Positions 13,940 to 18,896 of a stretch of 30,278 bases of DNA are shown piece by piece. The stretch is taken from IMG/VR virus record IMGVR_UViG_3300025413_000086, positions 1 to 30,278 of that record; one strand, written 5' to 3'. The position numbers and the translations under genes were made by a program. The stretch's first letter is position 1. Each line of letters starts with the position of its first letter. Origin of the DNA: a virus. The notes beneath the pieces were generated by a model. That model saw nothing but the letters and a program-made list of their open reading frames with translations. It was not told the origin of the DNA and did no database searches.

Positions 13940-14009
13940 AAATATTTTTGTGTAATTTTGTTTCAACCAAGTTTTCTTGTATATATAGTTTACTAACTGA
14001 CATTATCGG

Positions 14010-14038
14010 TTGACATTTTATGTGGATTGGTATAGTCT
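14010..14038 (+). promoter_or_regulatory. Promoter P12 (TTGACA-17-TAGTCT), first of two ahead of the tRNA array
   Basis: The -35 is at 14010-14015 and the -10 TAGTCT at 14033-14038. The leader ATATATGGAATGCAGATTCAC resembles the mRNA leaders, yet no gene follows before P13. I see no terminator, so it should add to transcription of the tRNA array. Confidence 0.85.
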
Positions 14039-14104
14039 AAGAATATATGGAATGCAGATTCACCCTCGGGCCGAAAAACTTTCCAAACAAATTTATTTTT
14101 GGTG

Positions 14105-14133
14105 TTGACATTTTTCTTCGGATATGTTAGACT
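14105..14133 (+). promoter_or_regulatory. Promoter P13 (TTGACA-17-TAGACT), second tRNA-array promoter
   Basis: The -35 is at 14105-14110 and the -10 at 14128-14133. The following ~250 nt hold hairpins and the first tRNAs. A 13-codon frame from ATG 14147 (METNPSLTSLNRD) is too short to call. Confidence 0.87.
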
Positions 14134-14184
14134 AAGAATATAGGGAATGGAAACAAACCCTTCTTTGACATCGTTGAATAGAGA

Positions 14185-14348
14185 TTAAGAGGACTCATGG
14201 TTAGCTTTCGGGTTTACCATGAGTCCTACTTAAGACTTTTTAGAAGAAGACTGATCTTAGGCTGACCTAAGATGGTAAAAACGCAGGTTCAGCCTTCTTC
14301 TAAGAAGTTTTAATGTTGCCATAAGCTCGGATGTACAGTAATGGCAAC
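14185..14348 (+). ncRNA. Three consecutive structured RNA elements at the head of the tRNA array
   Basis: Element 1 (14185-14233) has TTAAG+AGGACTCATGGT pairing with ACCATGAGTCCT-A-CTTAA, 17 bp with one bulged A. Element 2 (14236-14307) has a 14-bp outer stem, CTTTTTAGAAGAAG with CTTCTTCTAAGAAG, enclosing the hairpin ATCTTAGG-CTGA-CCTAAGAT. Element 3 (14315-14348) has GTTGCCAT pairing with ATGGCAAC. None has a T-arm, CCA end or open frame. They could be processing signals, small RNAs or degenerate tRNAs; the structures are clear but the function is unknown. Confidence 0.55.
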
Positions 14349-14383
14349 TGATGGGTGTGGAAACATATTCATCTCTAGTTTAT

Positions 14384-14458
14384 CTGGGTGAGATAGCAAG
14401 TGCTAAACGGCGGTTTGGAGCCATCGGATCGGGGGAGCGTTACCTCCCACCCAGACCA
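14384..14458 (+). tRNA. tRNA-Pro(TGG), variant T-loop
   Basis: The 7-bp acceptor CTGGGTG/CACCCAG, A73 and encoded CCA are clear. The D-arm is TAGC-AAGT-GCTA. The anticodon loop TTTGGAG gives TGG. The T-stem GGGGG/CCTCC closes an unusual loop, AGCGTTA, instead of TTCRANY. C1 at the 5' end agrees with Pro identity. The anticodon stem GGCGG/CCATC has one mismatch. Confidence 0.8.
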
Positions 14459-14464
14459 GTTTAT

Positions 14465-14575
14465 GTATAGTGAAATCCTCTGGTGAGGGAAGCAGATAAA
14501 TCCACAGTACTGGTTAATAATACAGTGCGATAATGGTTTTGCAATGGGTCGGTTCGATTCCGGCACTATACACCA
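14465..14575 (+). tRNA. tRNA-like gene with enlarged middle, anticodon unresolved
   Basis: GTATAGT pairs with ACTATAC, followed by A and CCA, and the T-arm GTCGG-TTCGATT-CCGGC is canonical. Between them lie about 76 nt instead of the usual 40-60. Possible arms are CCTC/GAGG and TACTG/CAGTG. No unambiguous 7-nt anticodon loop is visible; loops containing TTG or TAA were considered. It may be a tRNA with an insertion or a tRNA-like RNA. Confidence 0.6.
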
Positions 14576-14580
14576 GTTTA

Positions 14581-14630
14581 AGGTTCCTTTCAGCATCAAT
14601 TGTTTTGCTTATAACAACCAAGCGGAACCT
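14581..14630 (+). ncRNA. Inter-tRNA structured element, R family copy 1
   Basis: AGGTTCC pairs with GGAACCT (14624-14630) and is flanked by GTTTA on the left and GTAAAATT on the right. The interior starts TTTCAGCATC and ends AAGCG. It shares this layout with the elements at 15686 and 15764. There is no T-arm and no CCA. It sits between a tRNA end and tRNA-Arg(TCT). Confidence 0.5.
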
Positions 14631-14639
14631 GTAAAATTT

Positions 14640-14715
14640 GCGCCTATAGCTCAACTGGATAGAGTTCGGGTCTTCTAAACCTGCGGTCGGGGTTCGAGTC
14701 CTCGTAGGCGCGCCA
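14640..14715 (+). tRNA. tRNA-Arg(TCT)
   Basis: GCGCCTA pairs with TAGGCGC; G73 and CCA are encoded. The D-arm is canonical, with AACTGGATA typical of Arg tRNAs. The anticodon loop is CTTCTAA and the T-loop TTCGAGT. Class I, 76 nt. Confidence 0.95.
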
Positions 14716-14719
14716 GATA

Positions 14720-14820
14720 TTAGGAGTTAGTAGCAATCGGTGGCTAAACTGTGATGGTTTAGATATCGTGGACTAATCACCCACAGCCGAGTACATAATA
14801 TCATTTAGATAGGCTCCTAA
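14720..14820 (+). ncRNA. 101-nt structured RNA closed by a 7-bp stem, no T-arm or CCA
   Basis: TTAGGAG (14720-14726) pairs with CTCCTAA (14814-14820). Inside, CTAAAC-TGTGAT-GGTTTAG forms a hairpin and GTGAT can pair with ATCAC. It lies 4 nt after a tRNA CCA and 10 nt before promoter P14. It is tRNA-sized and tRNA-spaced but not a tRNA. The function is unknown. Confidence 0.5.
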
Positions 14821-14830
14821 TTCATTTTTG

Positions 14831-14859
14831 TTGACATTTATTCTCACTTGGTATAGAGT
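14831..14859 (+). promoter_or_regulatory. Promoter P14 (TTGACA-17-TAGAGT), leaderless arrangement
   Basis: The -35 is at 14831-14836 and the -10 at 14854-14859. The ATG of the next gene begins 6 nt after the -10 (14866), so the mRNA should have no leader. Confidence 0.82.
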
Positions 14860-14865
14860 TGAAAA

Positions 14866-15396
14866 ATGGAAACATTACAAAAACATCTAATCGAACGAGG
14901 TATGGATATTACAAAATATCCAATCGCTTACGATCCTGATGAAGGTATCATTACTTTCTTCTTGTTTAATGGCACTGGTCAGCTTGTTGGTTATCAAAAA
15001 TATAATTTTATGCAACCATCAAAACAGAAAAAGAATGATCCTAAGTCTGGTAGATATTATACGTATCTACCTAAAGAAACTGACGGTGTGTTTGGTCTAG
15101 ATGTTCTTGATCCTACCGACAGGACAATTTATATAGTCGAAGGTGTGTTTAAGGCGGCAGTATTGCACCGACTAGGTTACAATGCTATTGCTGTTTTGAC
15201 TTCTACACCAAAACGACTGCGACCTTGGTTTAAAATTTTACGTCAGACATGGAATCTGGTGGCGATTGGTGATAACGATGAGGCAGGCCGAAAGCTTGTT
15301 AATATCGTGAAACAAGGTTTTCAATCTCCTACTGATCTAGATGAAATGTCAGATGAAGATATACACAGTTTACTCCGCGGGTGCAGTACACCGTAA
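14866..15396 (+). CDS. Toprim-domain protein (primase/topoisomerase-type fragment)
   Basis: This 176-residue protein has a short N-terminal region (MDITKYPIAYDPDEGIITFF) followed by a Toprim fold: IYIVEGVFKAAVLHRLGYNA carries the catalytic Glu strand-turn, and LVAIGDNDEAG carries the DxD motif. It lacks a zinc finger, a primase RNAP-like domain and a helicase domain, so it is much shorter than DnaG or a T7-type primase. It resembles stand-alone Toprim proteins of phages, whose role may be primase-like or nuclease-like. Its ATG coincides with the predicted transcription start of P14 (leaderless). It is inserted in the tRNA array. Confidence 0.82.
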   Translation: METLQKHLIERGMDITKYPIAYDPDEGIITFFLFNGTGQLVGYQKYNFMQPSKQKKNDPKSGRYYTYLPKETDGVFGLDVLDPTDRTIYIVEGVFKAAVLHRLGYNAIAVLTSTPKRLRPWFKILRQTWNLVAIGDNDEAGRKLVNIVKQGFQSPTDLDEMSDEDIHSLLRGCSTP

Positions 15397-15409
15397 GACG
15401 GCAGAGGTA

Positions 15410-15501
15410 GAGGAACGGCAGAGGTCTCAACAGCCTATGTGCTGCAACATATAGACACCTATTGCAGTAGGGTTGATTCGGTGCAAGTCCGGACGTTCCT
15501 C
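15410..15501 (+). tRNA. Degenerate tRNA-like gene, possible Cys(GCA) loop, no CCA
   Basis: GAGGAACG pairs perfectly with CGTTCCTC (8 bp). CTATGTG-CTGCAA-CATATAG makes an anticodon-like hairpin containing GCA. CCTA/TAGG makes a variable-arm-like hairpin, and TTCGG-TGCAAGT-CCGGA resembles a T-arm with T55 changed to G. CCA is not encoded. A canonical Cys tRNA is present elsewhere (23611), so this may be a decayed or specialised copy. Confidence 0.5.
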
Positions 15502-15513
15502 GTTTATTTTAAT

Positions 15514-15589
15514 GGCCTGTTAGCTCAATCGGGAGAGCACTGCACTGTCCATGCAGAGGCAAGGGGATCGAAACCCCTACAGGCCGCCA
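15514..15589 (+). tRNA. tRNA-Asp(GTC)
   Basis: GGCCTGT/ACAGGCC acceptor, G73, CCA. Anticodon arm CTGCA-CTGTCCA-TGCAG. T-loop ATCGAAA closed by GGGG/CCCC. 76 nt, class I; G73 fits Asp. Confidence 0.95.
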
Positions 15590-15596
15590 GTTTCCG

Positions 15597-15658
15597 CTGG
15601 GTTCGATTCCCAGGGTATATAGACGGTCTTCGTCAAGGTTCGACTCCTTGATATATCG
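15597..15658 (+). other. tRNA fragments: an isolated T-arm and a 45-nt mini-tRNA-like unit
   Basis: CTGGG-TTCGATT-CCCAG (15597-15613) is a perfect T-arm with no partner arms. Directly after it, GGTATAT (15614-15620) pairs with ATATATC (15651-15657) around a small hairpin (GACG/CGTC) and a second perfect T-arm, CAAGG-TTCGACT-CCTTG. The unit therefore has acceptor and T-arm but no D- or anticodon arm. These are either decayed tRNAs or minihelix RNAs. Confidence 0.6.
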
Positions 15659-15685
15659 AATAAGCATGGTGGTGGACATAATTTT

Positions 15686-15748
15686 AGAGTTGTTACAGCA
15701 AACCTTTACGCTTAAACAATGGATGTCTTAGCGGACAAAAACAACTCT
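15686..15748 (+). ncRNA. Inter-tRNA structured element, R family copy 2
   Basis: AGAGTTGTT pairs with AACAACTCT; the flanks AATTTTA and TAGAATT continue the helix past a TG bulge to about 15 bp. The interior has ACAGCAAAC near the 5' side and AGCGGA near the 3' side, as in the sister copies. No open frame, T-arm or CCA. Confidence 0.55.
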
Positions 15749-15763
15749 GTAGAATTCAGTTTT

Positions 15764-15820
15764 AGGATCCTTACCGCAACTCAACAAACTTTTTATGTTA
15801 AAAAAGCCAAAGCGGATCCT
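15764..15820 (+). ncRNA. Inter-tRNA structured element, R family copy 3
   Basis: AGGATCC pairs with GGATCCT; the flanks AGTTTTA and TAGAATT extend the helix past a TG bulge. The interior starts TTACCGCAAC and ends CCAAAGC. A further hairpin (15830-15871, GGGTA/TACCC with AAGTGG/CC-GCTT inside) follows it. Confidence 0.55.
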
Positions 15821-15899
15821 GTAGAATTAGGGTAAGTGGAAGGAATCCCGCTTATTAAACGATGGATACCCAAAAGTTATTCGCGCCCTTACAAGTTTA

Positions 15900-16000
15900 G
15901 GAACGGTTCAGCAAACAACCTTATTGGTAGCTCATTGGTAGAGCATCTGACTTCAACTCAGACTGTAGCAGGTTCAAATCCTGTCCAAAACAAACGTTCC
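15900..16000 (+). tRNA. tRNA core with anticodon TCA (reads UGA), nested in an outer stem
   Basis: The core spans 15921-15991: D-arm GCTC-ATTGGTA-GAGC, a perfect anticodon arm TCTGA-CTTCAAC-TCAGA (anticodon TCA at 15953-15955) and T-arm GCAGG-TTCAAAT-CCTGT. Its acceptor TTATTGG/CCAAAAC pairs at only 5 of 7 positions. It is enclosed by a 6-bp helix, GGAACG (15900-15905) with CGTTCC (15995-16000); the 5' joint GTTCAGCAAAC resembles the R-family elements. TCA would decode UGA, as in opal-suppressor or Trp(UCA) tRNAs. Identity and charging are uncertain. Confidence 0.6.
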
Positions 16001-16095
16001 AGTTATTTGATACAATGGAGTAATTACCCGGCGTATCAGTCTCAAGAGGCATAAGATGCGGAGTAATTAACCGATTTTCTTATTAAATATCTCTT

Positions 16096-16168
16096 GCTTC
16101 GTTCGTCTAATGGATAGGACGGCTTCCTGCTCCGGAAAGCAAATACTGGTTCGAATCCAGTACGAAGG
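16096..16168 (+). tRNA. tRNA-Arg, probable CCG anticodon, CCA not encoded
   Basis: CTTCGT pairs with ACGAAG (1-72 would be G-G). The D-arm GTCT-AATGGATA-GGAC is Arg-like and the T-arm ACTGG-TTCGAAT-CCAGT is canonical. The anticodon region contains CTCCGGA, the loop of Arg(CCG), but the stem is irregular (GCTT/AAGC with an enlarged loop). After the acceptor the sequence reads TTACGG, so CCA must be added enzymatically. Confidence 0.65.
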
Positions 16169-16173
16169 TTACG

Positions 16174-16263
16174 GACTTTTTTGATGAGTGCATTACCCTA
16201 CCCAAAGGGTGAACGACAGTGGTTGGAAGGATCGTTCGATCTAGTGCATTCATCTAAACAGTC
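16174..16263 (+). ncRNA. Three-way-junction RNA element between tRNA genes
   Basis: The outer helix is GATGAGTGCA (16183-16192) with TGCATTCATC (16245-16254), one G-T pair, prolonged outward by TTT/AAA and GACT/AGTC. Inside are two hairpins: ACCCT/AGGGT and GAACGA/TCGTTC. The result is a cloverleaf lacking one arm. There is no T-arm, CCA or frame. It ends 2 nt before the split tRNA gene. Confidence 0.55.
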
Positions 16264-16308
16264 TTGCCGGATTAGCTCAGTGGTAGAGCAACCGCCTTTC
16301 TAAAATTT

Positions 16309-16375
16309 CTGGTTTGTATAAATATTATGGTTCACGGGATTGCCGTCCCCAACCATTCTAGAATACAAACAGGAG
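16309..16375 (+). promoter_or_regulatory. Nested hairpin before the endonuclease gene
   Basis: CTGGTTTGTAT pairs with ATACAAACAG (one bulged G). Inside, ATGGTT pairs with AACCAT and ACGG with CCGT. The helix ends against the AGGAG of the gene at 16384, so it could limit its translation. Confidence 0.55.
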
Positions 16376-16383
16376 TTTCCAGC

Positions 16384-17025
16384 ATGGAACTATTTATTTG
16401 CAAGTTTTGCAATTCTGAACGTAAAAATAAGAACTCATGGTTAAATCATGAAAGACTTTGCCCTAAGAATTTAAATCGTAATTATACTCCAGGGATGCTT
16501 GGAAAGAAAGGCAAAGATAATCAATATACAAAAGCAAAAAAGTTAGGATTACCAGTACCCGAAAGTCCTCAAAAAGGTAAACCAGGGGTTAAACCTGCGC
16601 CAAAATCTCCAGAAGCTTTGGAAAAATTAAGTAGATTAGCTAAAGAAAGAGGTCTCGGCGGGGTTACTCAATCAAGATGGATTGAATATAAAGGTAAAAT
16701 TTTAGGTAGTTCTTATGAGCTTTCTGTAGCTAAAAGTTTAGATGAAAATAAAGTTAAATGGGATACTTGTAAAAGAATTAATTATATCGACCCTGAAGGG
16801 AAGAAAAGAACTTATACTCCAGACTTTTATCTTGAAGAATATAATGTTTATCTTGACCCTAAAAATGATTATCTAATAAATAATCCAAATCCAAGTTTAG
16901 GATTTTCAGACCAAGAAAAAATAAATCTAGTTAAAAAACAAAACAATATTAAGATTTTGATTCTTAATAAGAAACAACTAGATTGGAATACCATTAAAGA
17001 ACTGATTAATGCTGAGGTCGGATAG
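16384..17025 (+). CDS. Homing-type endonuclease, Vsr/PD-(D/E)XK-like with N-terminal zinc finger
   Basis: This 213-residue protein has an N-terminal CCHC finger (CKFCNSERKNKNSWLNHERL then C), a Lys/Pro-rich linker, and a C-terminal nuclease-like domain: KILGSSYELSVAKSLDENKV, then RTYTPDFYLEEYNVYLDPKN. The SSYE...TPDFYL...YLDPK layout fits PD-(D/E)XK nucleases related to Vsr and to homing enzymes such as I-Ssp6803I. AGGAG 8 nt before ATG 16384 sets the start. Codons are unusually A/T-rich compared with neighbours, indicating transfer. It interrupts a tRNA gene, and its last 15 nt overlap another tRNA. DNA target and activity are inferred. Confidence 0.82.
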   Translation: MELFICKFCNSERKNKNSWLNHERLCPKNLNRNYTPGMLGKKGKDNQYTKAKKLGLPVPESPQKGKPGVKPAPKSPEALEKLSRLAKERGLGGVTQSRWIEYKGKILGSSYELSVAKSLDENKVKWDTCKRINYIDPEGKKRTYTPDFYLEEYNVYLDPKNDYLINNPNPSLGFSDQEKINLVKKQNNIKILILNKKQLDWNTIKELINAEVG

Positions 17026-17092
17026 CGGCGATTCCACTGCCTTTGTAACGCAGTATTCCACATCGTGGGTTCGAGTCCCACTCTCAGCACCA
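17011..17092 (+). tRNA. tRNA-Thr(TGT), atypical, overlapping the endonuclease stop
   Basis: GCTGAGG/TCTCAGC acceptor, A73, CCA; T-arm GTGGG-TTCGAGT-CCCAC. The anticodon region ACTGC-CTTTGTAAC-GCAGT contains TGT; read with a 7-nt loop it leaves a C-C mismatch. The D-arm is short (GGA/TCC) and the variable region about 10 nt. Its first 15 nt are the end of the endonuclease frame. Confidence 0.75.
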
Positions 17093-17135
17093 TTTAAGCG
17101 GTAGGTCGTGAGTTCAAACCCCACATCCGGCACCA

Positions 17136-17351
17136 GTTTTACCCGTCAATGACAACCAAGACGTTAAATCGTTGTTAGGTTTAGCGATAGTTCATCCTTA
17201 ATAACTATCCGGTGCCGTCTGCTACCGTAATGCTAGACAGTGCCAATCCTACTATAACGGATTTAAAATCCCATGTGGGTGCGCTTGTGTCCGAGCGTTG
17301 GCTAAGCCAAAAACATACGTAATGGTAAATAAGTGGTAGGCAGTAATTTTT
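17136..17351 (+). other. 216-nt gap with structured segments, no gene recognised
   Basis: Contains ACAAC/GTTGT, a perfect hairpin GATAGTT/AACTATC (17186-17209), CGCT/AGCG, and the inverted repeat TTGGCTAAGCCAA. A segment CGGATTTAAAATCC looks like a Leu(TAA) anticodon arm, but no matching acceptor or T-arm was found. Confidence 0.45.
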
Positions 17352-17425
17352 GGGGACGTAAGCTAACGGGAAACTGGCGCCTTTGCAAGGCGCACTTGAG
17401 GGTTCGATTCCCTCCGTCTCCACCA
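17352..17425 (+). tRNA. tRNA-Ala(TGC)
   Basis: GGGGACG/CGTCTCC acceptor, A73, CCA. Perfect anticodon arm GCGCC-TTTGCAA-GGCGC and T-arm GAGGG-TTCGATT-CCCTC. 74 nt, class I. Confidence 0.93.
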
Positions 17426-17426
17426 T

Positions 17427-17502
17427 GGATCTCTGGCGTAGCTGGTGTGCGCGCCCGCCTGAAGAGCGGGAGGTCGGGGTTCGATTCCTCGGGGATCCAC
17501 CA
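17427..17502 (+). tRNA. tRNA-Phe(GAA)
   Basis: GGATCTC/GGGATCC acceptor with one G-T pair, A73, CCA. Anticodon arm CCCGC-CTGAAGA-GCGGG. Only 1 nt separates it from tRNA-Ala. 76 nt. Confidence 0.94.
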
Positions 17503-17510
17503 AAGTTTAT

Positions 17511-17595
17511 GGGGATATGGCGTAATTGGTAGCCGCGGCAGACTTAGAATCTGTTGTTGAGAGACGTGGGGGTTCGAGTCCCTCTATCCCCACCA
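17511..17595 (+). tRNA. tRNA-Leu(TAG), class II
   Basis: GGGGATA/TATCCCC acceptor, A73, CCA. Anticodon arm CAGA-CTTAGAA-TCTG, then a long variable region as expected for Leu. T-loop TTCGAGT. 85 nt. Confidence 0.93.
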
Positions 17596-17596
17596 T

Positions 17597-17672
17597 GCCC
17601 GTGTACGCAAATGGCAAAGCGGCTTGATTTAGAATCAAGTGTCTGGGAGTTCAAGTCTCCCCACGGGTACCA
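17597..17672 (+). tRNA. tRNA with anticodon TAG but class I form
   Basis: GCCCGTG/CACGGGT acceptor (G1-T72), A73, CCA. Perfect anticodon arm CTTGA-TTTAGAA-TCAAG gives TAG, a Leu anticodon, yet the variable loop is only TGTCT. T-arm GGGAG-TTCAAGT-CTCCC. It follows the class II Leu(TAG) gene by 1 nt. Amino-acid identity is doubtful. Confidence 0.85.
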
Positions 17673-17676
17673 AATT

Positions 17677-17747
17677 ATCCGACTTTCTAGATACGTCGGA
17701 GAGACCTGGACCAGACTAACAGAGGGGAACGCTGGTTAATATCGGAT
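17677..17747 (+). other. Structured spacer between tRNAs
   Basis: ATCCGA (17677-17682) pairs with TCGGAT (17742-17747). Inside, ACCAG pairs with CTGGT, and an alternative hairpin CCGAC/GTCGG overlaps the outer helix. Downstream is the palindrome CATTGATCAATG. No frame. Confidence 0.4.
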
Positions 17748-17797
17748 TGCTTACCTCATTGATCAATGGGCTGAACCGATAAGGTGTATAGAATAAT

Positions 17798-17890
17798 GGG
17801 TGTGTTGCAGATATGGCGTGTTCTGCTCCGGACTGTAAATCCGGTCCCATGTGGTAAACAATGTAGGTTCGACTCCTACCACACCCACCA
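17798..17890 (+). tRNA. tRNA-Tyr(GTA)
   Basis: GGGTGTG/CACACCC acceptor, A73, CCA. Anticodon arm CCGGA-CTGTAAA-TCCGG, long variable arm (class II), T-arm GTAGG-TTCGACT-CCTAC. 93 nt. Confidence 0.93.
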
Positions 17891-17942
17891 AAATTTGTTC
17901 TCCTTATAAATAGTAATAAAAACTATTTGCGGGGAGAATATA

Positions 17943-18326
17943 ATGCTATTACATGCAATTCGTCTAGTAAGACACCATGTTGATAAACTTAAGAGAGCAC
18001 ATAAAAGAAGTCCAGCATGGTCAAAGGTTGAGCATGCATATAAAGCAAGTAATCCTTCTTGTGCATGTTGTGGTTCACAAAAGAGACTTCAAGTCCATCA
18101 TTGTAAACCATTCCATTTACATCCAGAATTAGAATTAGATCCTTCTAATCTTATTACGTTGTGTATGGACTTAGATTGCCATCTTTTAGTTGGTCACGGT
18201 GATAACTTTAAAGACTATAATCCAGACGTACGTGAAGACTCTGCTAGAGTCCGAAACAGTTCTGATCTTAAAGCCACACTAAAGGTTGTTGCTGCAGAAG
18301 CTAAAGCAAAACGACTTTCACAATAA
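17943..18326 (+). CDS. HNH endonuclease
   Basis: This 127-residue protein has a basic N-terminal helix (IRLVRHHVDKLKRAHKRS), then the HNH fold: CACCGSQKRLQVHHCKPFHL with a CxxC zinc knuckle and the HH catalytic strand, LELDPSNLITLCMDLDCHLL with the central Asn and second CxxxxC knuckle, and VGHGDNFKDYN with the final His. This set is typical of small phage HNH proteins. GGGGAGAATATA precedes the ATG. It lies between tRNA genes, as mobile nucleases often do. It could be a free-standing homing enzyme or a packaging-related nuclease; the position favours the former. Confidence 0.9.
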   Translation: MLLHAIRLVRHHVDKLKRAHKRSPAWSKVEHAYKASNPSCACCGSQKRLQVHHCKPFHLHPELELDPSNLITLCMDLDCHLLVGHGDNFKDYNPDVREDSARVRNSSDLKATLKVVAAEAKAKRLSQ

Positions 18327-18896
18327 TTAATGTCGGTGAAAGTCTATTGCAGTACTTATGCCGATTATAAATTTCTTTTGATCTAAACCAAGATCAAATT
18401 GCACATTGTTGTGCTTTGGTGGAATCCATGCAATAAAGATTCCATATCTTGGTTTAGTGTCATAATATAGTGACTGAGTGATAGTTAATCTATCTGTTGG
18501 TGTGATGTTAAATTCACCAACATATGTTTGCTGATGTTTTGAAATGATGACATCAGTACCAAGATAAAATAGATTATTCAGTGCTATTTGTGTTGGAACT
18601 TCTGCTACAAGTCCTAGATCTTTATCATAAGACAGTTTAAGAGACACTTTAAGTTTATCTGAATGTGTAATTGAATGCTTGATACCCCAAGAGGTATCGT
18701 CTTTGTCAAGTTCTGTATTCTTAAAGATACCAAATCTTATTTCTTTGGTATCAGTTCCCATTTCGGGTTGCAATGTATATACTGGAACAACCTCGGCGTC
18801 TGATCCAACTCCTGGTCTATCTGCACTTATTTGTTCTTGTGCTGATGCAGTAGTACTACTAAGTAAAAGGCCTATTGCATAAAGAATGGTTTTCAT
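18327..18896 (-). CDS. Exported beta-barrel-like outer-membrane protein
   Basis: This 189-residue protein has an N-terminal signal peptide (TILYAIGLLLSSTTASAQ, cleavage likely after ASA), then ISADRPGVGSDAEVVPVYTL and QPEMGTDTKEIRFGIFKNTE, close to the DRPG...VP...Q.E.G start of transporter-like outer-membrane barrel proteins. The remainder alternates polar and aromatic residues (LTITQSLYYDTKPRYGIFIA) as beta strands do. Its ATG overlaps the stop of the upstream reverse-strand gene (ATGA), so the two are coupled. A phage-encoded surface protein could change adsorption or permeability; that is inference. Confidence 0.7.
   Translation of the reverse strand: MKTILYAIGLLLSSTTASAQEQISADRPGVGSDAEVVPVYTLQPEMGTDTKEIRFGIFKNTELDKDDTSWGIKHSITHSDKLKVSLKLSYDKDLGLVAEVPTQIALNNLFYLGTDVIISKHQQTYVGEFNITPTDRLTITQSLYYDTKPRYGIFIAWIPPKHNNVQFDLGLDQKKFIIGISTAIDFHRH

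Larger units (their letters stand above)
16266..17135 (+). tRNA. Split tRNA gene interrupted in the anticodon loop by a ~790-nt insertion
   Basis: The 5' half (16266-~16300) has acceptor GCCGGAT, D-arm GCTC-AGTGGTA-GAGC and anticodon 5' stem ACCGC followed by CTTTC. The 3' half (~17094-17135) has GCGGT, then T-arm GTGAG-TTCAAAC-CCCAC (one mismatch), ATCCGGC, A and CCA. Acceptor (7 bp) and anticodon stem (5 bp) are perfectly complementary across the insertion, so these are halves of one tRNA. The joined anticodon depends on the exact ends (TTT, TTC or TCT possible). Inside lie an endonuclease gene and a complete tRNA. I could not find a group I intron core. Confidence 0.75.

Noticed and set aside
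12539-13966. A 475-codon open frame on the reverse strand
   Set aside because: It mirrors nadV exactly, lacks a ribosome-binding site and known motifs, and reflects the strong codon bias of nadV, which removes reverse-strand stops.
13940-14009. A terminator after nadV
   Set aside because: The AT-rich run AAAATTTAAAAATATTTTT has no stable GC stem; transcription may continue into the tRNA promoters.
14147-14188. A 13-codon frame (METNPSLTSLNRD) after promoter P13
   Set aside because: It is too short to support, and it overlaps the start of the first hairpin of the tRNA leader; it could arise from the conserved GGAATGG leader by chance.
16300-17093. A standard group I intron
   Set aside because: I could not find convincing P3-P7 core elements or a terminal G at the 3' junction, and little space remains outside the endonuclease gene and the Thr tRNA. 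Left open, not claimed.
17223-17290. A Leu(TAA) tRNA suggested by CGGATTTAAAATCC
   Set aside because: No complementary acceptor stem, T-arm or CCA could be fitted around this arm; a good Leu(TAA) gene exists at 29680.
17333-17739. Open frames across the Ala-Phe-Leu tRNA block
   Set aside because: The sequence is fully explained by tRNA genes; the frames have no start signals. The same holds for frames at 29277-29669, 15439-15651 and 23376-23648.
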